DNA from: Clostridia bacterium
GTDB lineage: Bacteria; Bacillota; Clostridia; Christensenellales; UBA1242
Assembly: GCA_017507215.1 (NCBI GenBank)
Contig: JAFWBI010000006.1
Span: 75,721 to 139,720, forward strand
Length of the DNA stretch: 64,000 nucleotides
Direction: 5' to 3'
Shown here: positions 14,941 to 23,230 of the stretch, piece by piece
Layout of the letters: each line of letters begins with the position of its first letter
How positions within the stretch are numbered: position 1 is the first letter of the stretch
The notes under the pieces: model-generated
Told to the model about the DNA's origin: nothing
What the model saw: the letters and a program-made list of their open reading frames with translations, nothing else
Databases searched by the model: none
Made by a program: the position numbers and the translations under genes

Positions 14941-15933
14941 TTAAAAACAATAATTTCGAATGATTGCAAACGCAATATAAGCAAAATACATAATCAAAAA
15001 CAATATTCCTTCTTTTTTTGATATGTCACTTTTTCTAATACAGCAAACTATTGCAACAATGGTGAAGACAAGCAAGATAATCATATCGGTCAAAATTGTT
15101 GTTGAAATATTAATCTGTGAAATTACTCCAACCACACCCAAAATGAGTGAAATGTTCATTATGCTTGAACCAATAATATTTCCAATTGCTATATCGTTTT
15201 CACCCTTTCTGGCAGCAACAACACAAGTCACCAGTTCAGGCAAACTTGTTCCGATTGCAACAATAGTGAGCCCTACAAGAGCTTCGCTCATGCCCATTTG
15301 AATTGCCAAAAACTTTGCTGTTGTTGAAACACATTCTCCACCAAAAACCACAGCTGCAAGCCCACCAACAATGTAGATTATAATTTGCCAAGCATGGAGT
15401 TCTTTTTCTTGTTTTTGTTCTTCAATTGCATTTGCTTGAATGTGTGAAACTCTAGTTTTTCTCGCATTGAAAATTAAAATAGCAAAATATAAAATCATCA
15501 TAATTAAAAATAATATACTTTCAACCCTACTAAGCATATTAATTTCAGTATTATCCAAAAACATATCTAAACTAAAAAGAACTAAAATTGAAGTCAATGC
15601 AAGCAAAAACGGAAGTTCAATTTTTTTCATCGTCGCTTTGATTGGCACAGGAGCCATCAATGCCATTAATCCCAAAATTAAAAATGTGTTTACAAGGTTT
15701 GAACCAATAATATTTCCAACAGATAAATCTGAGCTGTTTGAAATGGCACTGGTTATGCTAACCGAAAGCTCAGGAAAACTTGTTCCAATCGCAACTATGG
15801 TCAAACCAATAAACAGCGATGGCACTTTAAGTTTTTTTGCAATTCCACTTGCCCCACCAACAAAAAAGTCTGCCCCTTTAATTAAAAGAATCATACCAAT
15901 AATCAAAAATAAAACATTAAGAAATATAGTCAT
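14941..15933 (-). CDS. Calcium/sodium exchanger, CaCA family (YrbG type)
   Basis: A 330-residue antiporter that exchanges Ca2+ for Na+ (or H+) across the membrane. It shows the internal duplication of the CaCA family: alpha-1 GTSFPELSVSI with GNIIGSNLVNT in the first half and alpha-2 GTSLPELVTC with GNIIGSSIMNI in the second. About ten membrane segments are visible, separated by a short charged loop near residues 165-180 (NAIEEQKQEKELH). Length is normal. GAAGG precedes ATG 15933. It is divergent from the LD-carboxypeptidase gene. Confidence 0.94.
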   Translation of the reverse strand: MTIFLNVLFLIIGMILLIKGADFFVGGASGIAKKLKVPSLFIGLTIVAIGTSFPELSVSITSAISNSSDLSVGNIIGSNLVNTFLILGLMALMAPVPIKATMKKIELPFLLALTSILVLFSLDMFLDNTEINMLSRVESILFLIMMILYFAILIFNARKTRVSHIQANAIEEQKQEKELHAWQIIIYIVGGLAAVVFGGECVSTTAKFLAIQMGMSEALVGLTIVAIGTSLPELVTCVVAARKGENDIAIGNIIGSSIMNISLILGVVGVISQINISTTILTDMIILLVFTIVAIVCCIRKSDISKKEGILFLIMYFAYIAFAIIRNYCF

Positions 15934-16015
15934 AACAAACCTTCTTCAATTATATTTCTAAGTTGATTATAACATCTAGCATAAAAAAAATAAATTAAAT
16001 TTATTATTATTTAAT

Positions 16016-16044
16016 TTGGCAACAAAAATTAGTAATGCTATAAT
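16016..16044 (+). promoter_or_regulatory. Promoter of the LD-carboxypeptidase gene
   Basis: TTGGCA (16016-16021), 17-bp spacer, perfect TATAAT (16039-16044), giving a leader of about 13 nt that still holds the AAGGAG site. Confidence 0.8.
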
Positions 16045-16063
16045 CATGTTAAGGAGAATATTT

Positions 16064-17143
16064 ATGAAACCAAACAGATTAAAACGTGGCGACAAGGTCG
16101 CTATTGTAAGCCTTTCTAGTGGAATTTTAGGAGAATCATTTGTAAAGCACGAACTTGACCTTGGCATCAAAAGAATGGAAGAATTCGGACTTGTTCCTGT
16201 TTTTATGGAAAATTCATTGAAGGGTTTAGATTTTATTAAAAACCACCCTGAAAAGCGTGCTGACGACTTAAAACAAGCATTTGCAGATGATGAAATTAAA
16301 GCAATTTTCTGCGCCATTGGTGGCACAGATTCATACCTTACCTTACCACATCTTTTAAACGACGAAAAGTTCAAACAAAATGTCAAAAATAATCCAAAAA
16401 TATTTATGGGCTTTTCCGATTCAACCACAAGTCATTTAATGCTCAACAAACTTGGGCTTACAACTTTTTATGGTCAATCATTCTTGGTTGATATTGCTGA
16501 ATTTGAACCAGAAATGCTTGAATATTCAAAAAATGCTTTTGAATATCTATTTAATCCAAGCGAAAACCACGAAATTAAGCCTAGTGCTGTCTGGTATAAA
16601 AACCGAACTGATTATTCACCAGCAGCTGTTGGCACAATGCGTGAAAAGTTTGAAGACGCAAAGGGCTATGAACTCTTGCAAGGCACTGACACAGTTTCAG
16701 GAAAACTTCTTGGTGGTTGCATTGAAGTTCTCGCTGAATATATTGATGCTGGAGTCACTGAAAATCAAGCTGAAATCAATGAAATTATAAGTGATTGCAA
16801 TCCTTTCCCATCACTTGAAGAATGGAATGGCTCAATTATGCTTTTAGAGTCAAGCGATGGACTCACCAGCCCAGATAACTACAGAAAAATCATTCAAAAA
16901 CTCAAAACTATTGGTGTTATGCAAAACATTTCAGGGCTTATCGTTGGAAAGCCAATGGACGAAGTCTATTATGACGAATATAAACAAATTTTGAAAGAAG
17001 AACTCAAAGAATACGGTTTCCCAATTCTTTACAACATCAATGTTGGACATGCCTATCCACACACACTTCTTCCACTTGGTGAAGTTGTTGAAATCAATTC
17101 AACCAAAAAAACTCTCACCATCAAAAGCAACCCATTAAACTAA
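16064..17143 (+). CDS. LD-carboxypeptidase / MccF-like S66 serine peptidase
   Basis: A 359-residue peptidase of family S66, which contains murein L,D-carboxypeptidase (LdcA) and the microcin C immunity peptidase MccF. Catalytic Ser118 lies in MGFSDSTTSH; a Glu in IMLLESSDG and a His in NVGHAYPHTLLPLG supply the rest of the Ser-Glu-His triad. The length and the LRGGDKVAIVS-like start (NRLKRGDKVAIVS) fit the MccF-like branch slightly better than short LdcA. ATG 16064 is set by AAGGAG at 16051-16056; the earlier frame lies inside the promoter. Acts in the cytosol on recycled muropeptides or toxic peptide-nucleotides; which one is undetermined. Confidence 0.9.
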   Translation: MKPNRLKRGDKVAIVSLSSGILGESFVKHELDLGIKRMEEFGLVPVFMENSLKGLDFIKNHPEKRADDLKQAFADDEIKAIFCAIGGTDSYLTLPHLLNDEKFKQNVKNNPKIFMGFSDSTTSHLMLNKLGLTTFYGQSFLVDIAEFEPEMLEYSKNAFEYLFNPSENHEIKPSAVWYKNRTDYSPAAVGTMREKFEDAKGYELLQGTDTVSGKLLGGCIEVLAEYIDAGVTENQAEINEIISDCNPFPSLEEWNGSIMLLESSDGLTSPDNYRKIIQKLKTIGVMQNISGLIVGKPMDEVYYDEYKQILKEELKEYGFPILYNINVGHAYPHTLLPLGEVVEINSTKKTLTIKSNPLN

Positions 17144-17148
17144 CTTTT

Positions 17149-17175
17149 TAAGGAACGCCAAAAACGTTCCTTTTT
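17149..17175 (+). terminator. Intrinsic terminator of the S66 peptidase gene
   Basis: Stem AAGGAACG / CGTTCCTT followed by T-rich sequence. Confidence 0.85.
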
Positions 17176-17186
17176 CTTTAATTTTC

Positions 17187-17215
17187 TTGACAAAACCTGT
17201 AAATAAATTTACTCT
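17187..17215 (+). promoter_or_regulatory. Promoter giving a predicted leaderless mRNA
   Basis: Consensus TTGACA (17187-17192), 17-bp spacer, TACTCT (17210-17215), then six bases and the ATG at 17222. The expected start of transcription coincides with the start codon. Confidence 0.65.
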
Positions 17216-17221
17216 TTAATT

Positions 17222-17938
17222 ATGGATAAAAAATTAGATTTAAAATCACTTATTTTAACAATTTTCAATGTAATAATTTGCTTAATTTTAATCATTTTTA
17301 AGTCGCCTGAAAAAGTGCCACTATTTTTCGATTTTAGTGAAAAAATTGCTGTTTTAGGTTCAAAATGGTTTCTGCTTACGTGTGCAATAATCCCAACAAT
17401 TCTTGGCATTTTCATCAGCTTAACGCTCAAAAAACCAAACCTTAATTTCTTTCTAAAAATGCTCTTTTACATTTGCATATATGAAAACATGCTTATTTTG
17501 ATTTACGTTTCAACAACTGATGTTTTCATGATTGGCGCAAAATCAGAAATTCCAATGTCACTTGTCTATTTTTTGCCACTTTCAGCTTGCATGATGCTTG
17601 GTGGACTAAAGCTTAAAAACCTTCCTTACAAGTCATTTTCTCCATTCAAAAATAAGCTATCAACAAAATCTGATGTCATTTGGAAACAAACCCACATCTT
17701 AGCATCAAAACTTATGTTTGCAATCGGTTTTGTCATGGTTGTTGCAACAATGCTTTTTGCAATTTTAAAACTCTTTATAATCAACTTAATCACCATCATT
17801 TTAGCAATCATCGCCATTTATATTTTCGTTTTAAGAGATTCGTGGCTCATGAATAAAAAAATTGCTGAAATGCAAGCAAAAAAAGATAAACTAGATAGCG
17901 AAAAGAAATCTTCTGAAGAAAACAAAAACACCCAATAA
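17222..17938 (+). CDS. SdpI/DUF1648-like membrane protein
   Basis: A 238-residue membrane protein with six to seven hydrophobic segments. The N-terminal SPEKVPLFFDFS...GSKW and the segment IWKQTHILASKLMFAIGF resemble DUF1648 and SdpI-type proteins, a family that includes the immunity protein of the Bacillus SdpC killing factor. The C-terminal 25 residues form a charged coiled tail (MQAKKDKLDSEKKSSEE). No ribosome binding site precedes ATG 17222; the -10 box is only six bases away. It is a single gene with a strong terminator. Immunity function is not implied: no toxin gene is nearby, and many SdpI-like proteins have other or unknown roles. Confidence 0.68.
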   Translation: MDKKLDLKSLILTIFNVIICLILIIFKSPEKVPLFFDFSEKIAVLGSKWFLLTCAIIPTILGIFISLTLKKPNLNFFLKMLFYICIYENMLILIYVSTTDVFMIGAKSEIPMSLVYFLPLSACMMLGGLKLKNLPYKSFSPFKNKLSTKSDVIWKQTHILASKLMFAIGFVMVVATMLFAILKLFIINLITIILAIIAIYIFVLRDSWLMNKKIAEMQAKKDKLDSEKKSSEENKNTQ

Positions 17939-17950
17939 TTTGGGTGTTTT
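17925..17950. terminator. Bidirectional intrinsic terminator
   Basis: Stem AAAACACCCAA / TTGGGTGTTTT between two convergent genes. Confidence 0.9.
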
Positions 17951-17951
17951 T

Positions 17952-18935
17952 TTATTTGCTTAATTTAAGTTTAAATAAGTTAAATTTTTGAGTCATCACT
18001 TTTGTTTCAACTTCAAACTTTCCTTTTATAGCATTTGTGATATCCATGCTTTTATGAACTGCCACAGCAATCACTTTAACATTAAGAGCAAATGCTTTTT
18101 TGAAGAATTCTTCATAAAGTTTTGAAAGACTCACTTCAAAATCATAGTTTATTGATGGCAAAACCGTCACAATTTTATCAATGAACTTAATTGGAAATTT
18201 ATCGCTTAAAAAATCATAGTTCATAACCGAAAAACTCTTTTCTTTAAGAGATTTTGCAAGCTTTTTGATGTCTTGAACATTTTCTTGTTCTTTTTCATTT
18301 GCAATAACATTTGCCTTTTTAAATGAAAGTGCACGAACATAAGCCACTGCGCCATCAAACGAAAATGGGTCAACCACTGCTTCACTTGCAGCTGGCTCAG
18401 ACAAAAAGTTCAACACATAAGCTGTTTCTGGTTCAACTTGAAGATTTCGCACATTTTTATATTCATATTCAATAAACACTTTTCTCATGAAAAGGTTTGT
18501 GCCATCTTCTTTTGCAAGAAACGCAAGTTCTTCAGTTCCCTGCATATAGCTAATTTGTCTTTTTGTTTTCTTTGAAAGCATCGCTTCAACAGCTTGTTTA
18601 AGTTTTGCATCAACAGCCACTTTTGAATCTTCTTTCAAAAACAAAAGCTTAAACTTTTTCACGTCTTTTGAAAAATTGATGTGCCAATCCTTCTTTTCAA
18701 GCAAATGCTTCATTGCCATATTAAGCGCACCCATACCATCTTTTTGAGTGATATCAATAACGGTGTATGCCGACTTAAAGCAATTTCCTGAAAATTTAAA
18801 ATATTCGTCACCAAAAAACAAAACTGCATCTGCGTACAGCTTTTTGATAAATGAATTTTTATCTTGTTTCTTTATAATTTTCTTAACAATTTCATCTAAA
18901 CCTTTTTCAAAGGTTGCATAATATAACTTCTTCAT
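17952..18935 (-). CDS. Degenerate THUMP-type RNA methyltransferase-like protein
   Basis: A 327-residue protein laid out like Trm14/RlmL-type THUMP methyltransferases: an N-terminal KLYYATFEKGLDEIVKK segment, a THUMP-like middle (residues 50-110) and a C-terminal Rossmann-like domain. The SAM motif I position reads VVDPFSFDGAVAYVRA (188-201) where active enzymes have DPMCGSGTI, and the catalytic (D/N)PPY motif is replaced by TVLPSINYD (258-266). It may therefore have lost methyl transfer and work as an RNA-binding protein. ATG 18935 has no ribosome site; TATAAT lies exactly six bases upstream. The longer frame to 18992 is inside the promoter. The fold is inferred from pattern only. Confidence 0.6.
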   Translation of the reverse strand: MKKLYYATFEKGLDEIVKKIIKKQDKNSFIKKLYADAVLFFGDEYFKFSGNCFKSAYTVIDITQKDGMGALNMAMKHLLEKKDWHINFSKDVKKFKLLFLKEDSKVAVDAKLKQAVEAMLSKKTKRQISYMQGTEELAFLAKEDGTNLFMRKVFIEYEYKNVRNLQVEPETAYVLNFLSEPAASEAVVDPFSFDGAVAYVRALSFKKANVIANEKEQENVQDIKKLAKSLKEKSFSVMNYDFLSDKFPIKFIDKIVTVLPSINYDFEVSLSKLYEEFFKKAFALNVKVIAVAVHKSMDITNAIKGKFEVETKVMTQKFNLFKLKLSK

Positions 18936-18941
18936 AACGCA

Positions 18942-18947
18942 ATTATA
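18942..18947 (-). promoter_or_regulatory. -10 box six bases before the THUMP-like gene
   Basis: TATAAT preceded by TGT (extended -10) and followed by six bases and ATG; predicted leaderless start. Confidence 0.5.
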
Positions 18948-19036
18948 ACACAACAATTTAACTTTTGCCACAAAAAAGATAAATTTTGACATTTCTTTTT
19001 ATAGTAATTTAAAAAATATTGATAATTTAGCCAAAA

Positions 19037-19050
19037 TGGTATAATATAAT
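19037..19050 (+). promoter_or_regulatory. Extended -10 promoter of lepB
   Basis: TGG-TATAAT (19037-19045) overlapped by a second TATAAT (19045-19050), 8-13 bases before the ATG. Any leader would be too short for a ribosome binding site. Confidence 0.5.
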
Positions 19051-19058
19051 ATTTATAT

Positions 19059-19922
19059 ATGGAAGAAAATAAACCATTAGAAAATCAAGAACCTGAAGCT
19101 GAAAACACTCAAAAAAATAATGTTCAAGAGCCAATCGAAATCACCGTTTCAGAAAAGAAACCTGCCCTTTTAACGCAGAGTATGCTTTTCAGATTTATGC
19201 TCGTTTTTGGCATTGTTTTTATGTGCTTTATTTTTGTTTTTCAAGTGTGGCTAACACCAATAAAAGTTATTGGTTCAAGCATGCAACCAACCATAAACTG
19301 CTCAATTATATCAGAGAATGACGATTCAAAATGTGACATAGTTTATTATAATAATGAAAAAAGTTATTCTCATGACGACATTGTTATTATAGACAACACA
19401 GATTATAAATATATCCCACTTGTTCTCAAAGACCCAGATGGAAACATATTGTCTGAGCAAGATGTAAACAAGATAATTAAGCGTGTTATTGCCTGCCCTG
19501 GTGATTCAATCACATTTTATTTAAAAAATCAAGAACCTGCACTCTTGCCAAAAGTGTTTTATTATGATATAATCGTGAAAGATAAGGACGGAAACATCAT
19601 AGACCTTGATAATTCTTACCTTAATGAAGACATGATGTTCACAGCAGCTCAACTTCGTGAATACTCTGAAATCTATCCAGCTTTTGGAAAATTCTTCGAA
19701 AATATTGAAAACACAGACCTTCCACCTGAACAAAGACAATCAACAATAATCATTCCAGAAAACACATATTTTGTTATGGGTGACAATAGAAACAACTCAG
19801 AAGACAGCAGATTTTTTGGAGTTGTTGACTATGATGATATCGCTGGAAGCGTTCGTTTTTCAATCCCATATGGAAAAAACTTATTTCAAGCAATTTGGAT
19901 TAAACTCAAATCTATAATTTAA
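19059..19922 (+). CDS. lepB: Type I signal peptidase
   Basis: A 287-residue S26A signal peptidase that cleaves secretory signal peptides outside the membrane. An acidic cytoplasmic N-terminus (1-45) precedes one membrane segment (about 47-67). The catalytic serine is in GSSMQPTI, the catalytic lysine in IIKRVIACPGD and the last family box is GDNRNNSEDSRFFG. A low-similarity insertion of about 70 residues between the Lys and the last box, rich in Asp/Glu, makes it longer than typical Gram-positive SipS proteins. No ribosome binding site is seen. It is followed 13 bp later by a lipoprotein gene. Confidence 0.95.
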   Translation: MEENKPLENQEPEAENTQKNNVQEPIEITVSEKKPALLTQSMLFRFMLVFGIVFMCFIFVFQVWLTPIKVIGSSMQPTINCSIISENDDSKCDIVYYNNEKSYSHDDIVIIDNTDYKYIPLVLKDPDGNILSEQDVNKIIKRVIACPGDSITFYLKNQEPALLPKVFYYDIIVKDKDGNIIDLDNSYLNEDMMFTAAQLREYSEIYPAFGKFFENIENTDLPPEQRQSTIIIPENTYFVMGDNRNNSEDSRFFGVVDYDDIAGSVRFSIPYGKNLFQAIWIKLKSII

Positions 19923-19935
19923 CAAAGGAAACCTT

Positions 19936-20538
19936 ATGAAACGCAAAATTTTGAACCTATTAGTTGTTGCTATTTGTGTGCCAATATTAATGTTTTGTGC
20001 TTGTTCAAACAAACGTTCTAAACTTCCAAAAGTAGACGCAAGCGTTTATTTTCAAGAAAGCGTTCAAGCAAGTATTTATAACAACGCAAAAACTAAAAAT
20101 TTAAAACTTTCAGACTTAACAAATTCAAGTGTTGACAAACTCAACCTTGACAGTTATGTTGAAATGAAGCTCACAGCAAACAACACTTGGATTTACAAAA
20201 TGTATATCGACAGAATTTACTTTAAGGTATACACAACCAATGCAACTGAAACAGAAATGATTGTTAACGTGAGCATCACAAACCTTGCAGATGAAGACGA
20301 CATGTCTCACCCATCTGATGACTTTTCAATTCCATGCTCATTCATTCCAAAAAATAATGGTTCAACAGTTTGCTATGTTGATATTGAAAAAACCGTTGCA
20401 ACAGCAACAGGCTGCACAATCACCTTCGATATTTACAACTCAACCAGTGGAACAGTCGCTGACAACAACGGCAATTTAACATCGTTCAGATGGCTAATCT
20501 ACGGCTTAGAAGTTTATGGAGAACACAGAGCTTATTAA
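19936..20538 (+). CDS. Predicted lipoprotein
   Basis: A 200-residue exported protein. The N-terminus (MKRKILNLLVVAICVPILMF) is a signal sequence ending in CAC, giving a plausible lipobox (MFCAC). The mature part is Ser/Thr/Asn-rich and beta-like, with YIDRIYFKVYTTNATETE and TFDIYNSTSGT; I recognise no domain. AAAGGA precedes ATG 19936 and the gene follows lepB closely, so both probably share a transcript. Function unknown. Confidence 0.75.
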   Translation: MKRKILNLLVVAICVPILMFCACSNKRSKLPKVDASVYFQESVQASIYNNAKTKNLKLSDLTNSSVDKLNLDSYVEMKLTANNTWIYKMYIDRIYFKVYTTNATETEMIVNVSITNLADEDDMSHPSDDFSIPCSFIPKNNGSTVCYVDIEKTVATATGCTITFDIYNSTSGTVADNNGNLTSFRWLIYGLEVYGEHRAY

Positions 20539-20539
20539 A

Positions 20540-20566
20540 AAAACCACCAATCATGGTGGTTTTTAT
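20540..20566 (+). terminator. Intrinsic terminator of the lepB-lipoprotein operon
   Basis: Stem AAAACCACCA / TGGTGGTTTT and T-run. Confidence 0.88.
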
Positions 20567-20584
20567 TTTAAATTTTAATCACAA

Positions 20585-20610
20585 AAAAAGATGGCAAATG
20601 CCATCTTTTT
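20585..20610 (-). terminator. Intrinsic terminator of serS
   Basis: Stem AAAAAGATGGCA / TGCCATCTTTTT immediately after the serS stop codon. Confidence 0.88.
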
Positions 20611-20614
20611 GTTA

Positions 20615-21901
20615 TTATTTAACTTTTTCAATCTTTGTTTTGCCACCCATATATGGTCTGAGTACTTCAGGAACTGTGATTGAGCCATCTTCATTATAGT
20701 TGTTTTCGATAAGTGCAATAAGTCCCCTTGGGCTTGCAAGAACTGTGTTGTTGAGTGTGTGAACAAAATATGTTCCATCTTTGCCCTTTGTTCTAATGCC
20801 AAGACGACGAGCTTGAGCATCACCAAGAGTTGAACAAGAGCCAACTTCGAAATATTTTTGTTGACGTGGAGACCAAGCTTCAATGTCACAAGACTTAACT
20901 TTAAGGTCTGCAAGGTCACCAGAGCAGCATTCAAGTTCACGAACAGGAATATTCAAGTTTCTGAACACTTCAACGGTGTACTTCCACATTTTTTCATACC
21001 ATTCCATTGATTCTTCAGGTTTGCAAATAACAATCATTTCTTGTTTTTCGAATTGGTGAACTCTGTAAACACCCCTTTCTTCAAGACCGTGAGAACCAAT
21101 TTCTTTTCTAAAGCATGGTGAATAAGATGTCATTCTAATTGGAAGTTCTTCTTCTTTAACAAGTTGGTCTTTAAATTTACCAATCATAGAGTGTTCACTT
21201 GTGCCGATAAGATAAAGGTCTTCCCCTTCAATCTTATACATCATTGCGTCCATTTCAGCAAAGCTCATAACACCAGTAACAACATCACTTCTAATCATAA
21301 ATGGTGGAATCGCATAAGTGAAACCTTTGTCAATCATGTAATCTCTTGCGTATGCAATCATAGCTTCGTGAAGTCTTGCTGCATCACCAAGAAGATAATA
21401 GAATCCGTTTCCAGAAGTTCTTCCAGCACTTTCTTTATCAAGACCATTAATGCTTTCTAAAATATCAGCATTATATGGAATTTCATATTTTGGAACAACT
21501 GCTTCGCCAAAACGTTCAACTTCAACGTTTTCGCTGTCATCTTTTCCAACTGGAACAGATGCGTCAATAATATTTGGAATAACCATCATTCTTTGCTTAA
21601 TTTCAGCATCAAGTTCAGCTTGACGAACTTCAATTTCAGCAAGTCTTTCAGCACCAGCCTTAACTTTTGCCTTAATTGCTTCAGCTTCTTCCTTTTTGCC
21701 TTCTTTCATAAGTTTTCCAACTTCAGCCGAAAGTTTGTTCCTTGAGGCTCTAAGGTCGTCCATTTCTTGCTTAAGCGACCTATTTTCCTTGTCAAGATTA
21801 ACAACTTCGTCAACAAGAGGAAGTTTTTGCTCTTGAAATTTCTTTTTAATGTTTTCTTTAACCAACTCTGGGTTAGTCCTGATAAGATTAATATCTATCA
21901 T
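20615..21901 (-). CDS. serS: Seryl-tRNA synthetase
   Basis: Class II synthetase charging tRNA-Ser; 428 residues, normal length. The N-terminal antiparallel coiled coil (about residues 25-105, LDKENRSLKQEMDDLRASR) reaches the long variable arm of tRNA-Ser. Motif 2 (FRKEIGSHGLEERGVYRVHQF) and motif 3 (NNTVLASPRGLIALIENN, carrying the ATP-binding Arg) are intact. GAGGAGG precedes ATG 21901. The upstream 90 bp show no T-box leader, which many Firmicute serS genes have. Confidence 0.97.
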   Translation of the reverse strand: MIDINLIRTNPELVKENIKKKFQEQKLPLVDEVVNLDKENRSLKQEMDDLRASRNKLSAEVGKLMKEGKKEEAEAIKAKVKAGAERLAEIEVRQAELDAEIKQRMMVIPNIIDASVPVGKDDSENVEVERFGEAVVPKYEIPYNADILESINGLDKESAGRTSGNGFYYLLGDAARLHEAMIAYARDYMIDKGFTYAIPPFMIRSDVVTGVMSFAEMDAMMYKIEGEDLYLIGTSEHSMIGKFKDQLVKEEELPIRMTSYSPCFRKEIGSHGLEERGVYRVHQFEKQEMIVICKPEESMEWYEKMWKYTVEVFRNLNIPVRELECCSGDLADLKVKSCDIEAWSPRQQKYFEVGSCSTLGDAQARRLGIRTKGKDGTYFVHTLNNTVLASPRGLIALIENNYNEDGSITVPEVLRPYMGGKTKIEKVK

Positions 21902-21962
21902 AATTATTTCCTCCTCTTATAATATGGATTAATAATAACACTATTTAGATTAAATTTCAATA

Positions 21963-21989
21963 AAAAAAGACAGATTGCCCGTCTTTTTT
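21963..21989 (-). terminator. Intrinsic terminator of the GlmU-domain gene
   Basis: AAAAAAGAC / GTCTTTTTT around a nine-base loop, just after the stop. Confidence 0.75.
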
Positions 21990-21993
21990 GTCA

Positions 21994-22617
21994 TTATTGC
22001 TCGCTTTTTTCTTCTAAATATTTTGTCGCTTTGCCCCTTTTCACTTCTTGGCGCACCCTTCCAATAACAAAATCATCTTTATCAACATCACTGTCAATGG
22101 TTGTTCCTGCACAAACATACGCCCCAGAACGTATCACAACCGGAGCAATCACATTCACATTCGAACCAATAAACACACCATCTTCAACAACGGTTTTCTG
22201 TTTAATTTTTCCATTGAAGTTTACAAAAATTGCCCCACAACCAACATTGCACCTTTTGCCTATTTTCGCATCACCCACATAAGCCAAGTGACTAACTTTT
22301 GTGTTTGAACCAATTTCAGCATTCTTTGTTTCGCAAAAGTTTCCAATTCGCACAAAGTCGCCGATTTTTGAACCCGTTCGAAGATGAGCAAATGGTCCAA
22401 TCATTGAACACGCACCAATTTCAGATTTCTCAATAAATGACGAATAAATCTTTGTTCCCTTGCCAATAATTGAATCAGAAATATACGAATTTGGAAAGAT
22501 TGTGACATTATCGCCGATAACTGAATCACCTTCAATTCGATTATTTTCATATATAATCACATTATCACCAATCTTCACTTTGTCATCAATAAATGTTGAA
22601 TTTTTATCTTTAATCAC
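21994..22617 (-). CDS. Free-standing GlmU-type left-handed beta-helix acetyltransferase domain
   Basis: A 207-residue hexapeptide-repeat protein equivalent to the C-terminal acetyltransferase half of GlmU. Repeats run through the chain (KIGDNVII, VIGDNVTI, EIGACSMI, KIGDFVRI). Active-site features of GlmU are kept: SHLAYVGDA (the catalytic His region), VNFNG in place of CNYDG, and DGVFIGSNV. The whole uridylyltransferase half of GlmU (about 230 residues) is missing. It may acetylate glucosamine-1-phosphate with a separate uridylyltransferase, or another amino sugar. A GGAGG site lies about 20 bases before ATG 22617, unusually far, with no better in-frame start between. Confidence 0.85.
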   Translation of the reverse strand: MIKDKNSTFIDDKVKIGDNVIIYENNRIEGDSVIGDNVTIFPNSYISDSIIGKGTKIYSSFIEKSEIGACSMIGPFAHLRTGSKIGDFVRIGNFCETKNAEIGSNTKVSHLAYVGDAKIGKRCNVGCGAIFVNFNGKIKQKTVVEDGVFIGSNVNVIAPVVIRSGAYVCAGTTIDSDVDKDDFVIGRVRQEVKRGKATKYLEEKSEQ

Positions 22618-22843
22618 ATAATTTTTTCTTGCGATAACCCACCTCCAGTCTAATCTATAATATGAAAAAGGCCAAAATTTGTAACAAAAGTCATAAAATT
22701 ATTACTATTTAGGGCTATAAACCATGAAAATTTCAACATTTTTAAAAAAATAGTTAAAATTTGTTTTGAATTATTTTTTATTTATGATATAGTGAATGTA
22801 ATAAGTAAAGCTTAGAAAAAGCAAAATTAGGAGGAAATTACTT
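22618..22843. other. Divergent regulatory region upstream of the HU gene
   Basis: 226 AT-rich bases between the GlmU-domain and HU genes. Apart from the HU promoter and ribosome binding sites nothing specific is seen. Confidence 0.5.
22766..22793 (+). promoter_or_regulatory. Promoter of the HU gene
   Basis: TTGAAT (22766-22771), 16-bp spacer, TATAGT (22788-22793), leader of about 45 nt with GGAGG. Confidence 0.6.
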
Positions 22844-23119
22844 ATGAATAAAAATGAATTTTTAAGAGCAATCGCTGACAAAACAGAATCAACAATCAAA
22901 GATGCAACAGCATTCTATGATGCTTTCGTTGAAACAGTTCAAGAAGCTATGAAAGCTAAAGACAAAATCACACTTGTTGGTTTCGGTACATTTGTTGCTA
23001 AGCACAAAAACGCAAGCGTTCGTCCAAATCCACAAAAACCAGGCGAAACAATCAATGTTGCAGCTTGCGAAGTTCCAGCTTTAAAATTCGGTAAGAGTTT
23101 CAAAGATTCAATCAACTAA
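22844..23119 (+). CDS. hup: HU family DNA-binding protein
   Basis: A 91-residue nucleoid protein of the HU/IHF family, dimeric, bending DNA without strict sequence preference. The N-terminal helix MNKNEFLRAIADKTE, the VGFGTFVAKHKNASVRPNPQKPGE beta-arm region (with the intercalating proline in RPNPQ) and the C-terminal PALKFGKSFKD are all typical. A perfect GGAGG site precedes ATG 22844. It is a single gene between its own promoter and a strong hairpin, as expected for a highly expressed protein. Symbol is by family only. Confidence 0.96.
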   Translation: MNKNEFLRAIADKTESTIKDATAFYDAFVETVQEAMKAKDKITLVGFGTFVAKHKNASVRPNPQKPGETINVAACEVPALKFGKSFKDSIN

Positions 23120-23127
23120 TAAAACAG

Positions 23128-23152
23128 AAACTCGGGAAATAAACCCGAGTTT
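23128..23152 (+). terminator. Intrinsic terminator of the HU gene
   Basis: Stem AAACTCGGG / CCCGAGTTT with a seven-base loop. Confidence 0.92.
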
Positions 23153-23194
23153 TATTTTGCACAAAATTTCTGCCCTGCCCTTCAATGTGGCACA

Positions 23195-23222
23195 AAAAAA
23201 CACTCGAAATCGAGTGTTTTTT
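23195..23222 (-). terminator. Intrinsic terminator of the DUF1858 gene
   Basis: Stem AAAAAACACTCGA / TCGAGTGTTTTTT with a two-base centre; T-runs on both flanks. Confidence 0.88.
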
Positions 23223-23230
23223 ATTTTTCA

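Noticed and set aside
17222..17938. Toxin-immunity cassette based on the SdpI-like protein
   Set aside because: No SdpC-like or other small secreted toxin gene lies next to it, and SdpI-like proteins are common outside such cassettes.
20615..21990. T-box leader before serS
   Set aside because: The 90 bp upstream contain only the preceding terminator and a ribosome site; no T-box sequence or specifier stem is visible. The LysRS gene also lacks one.
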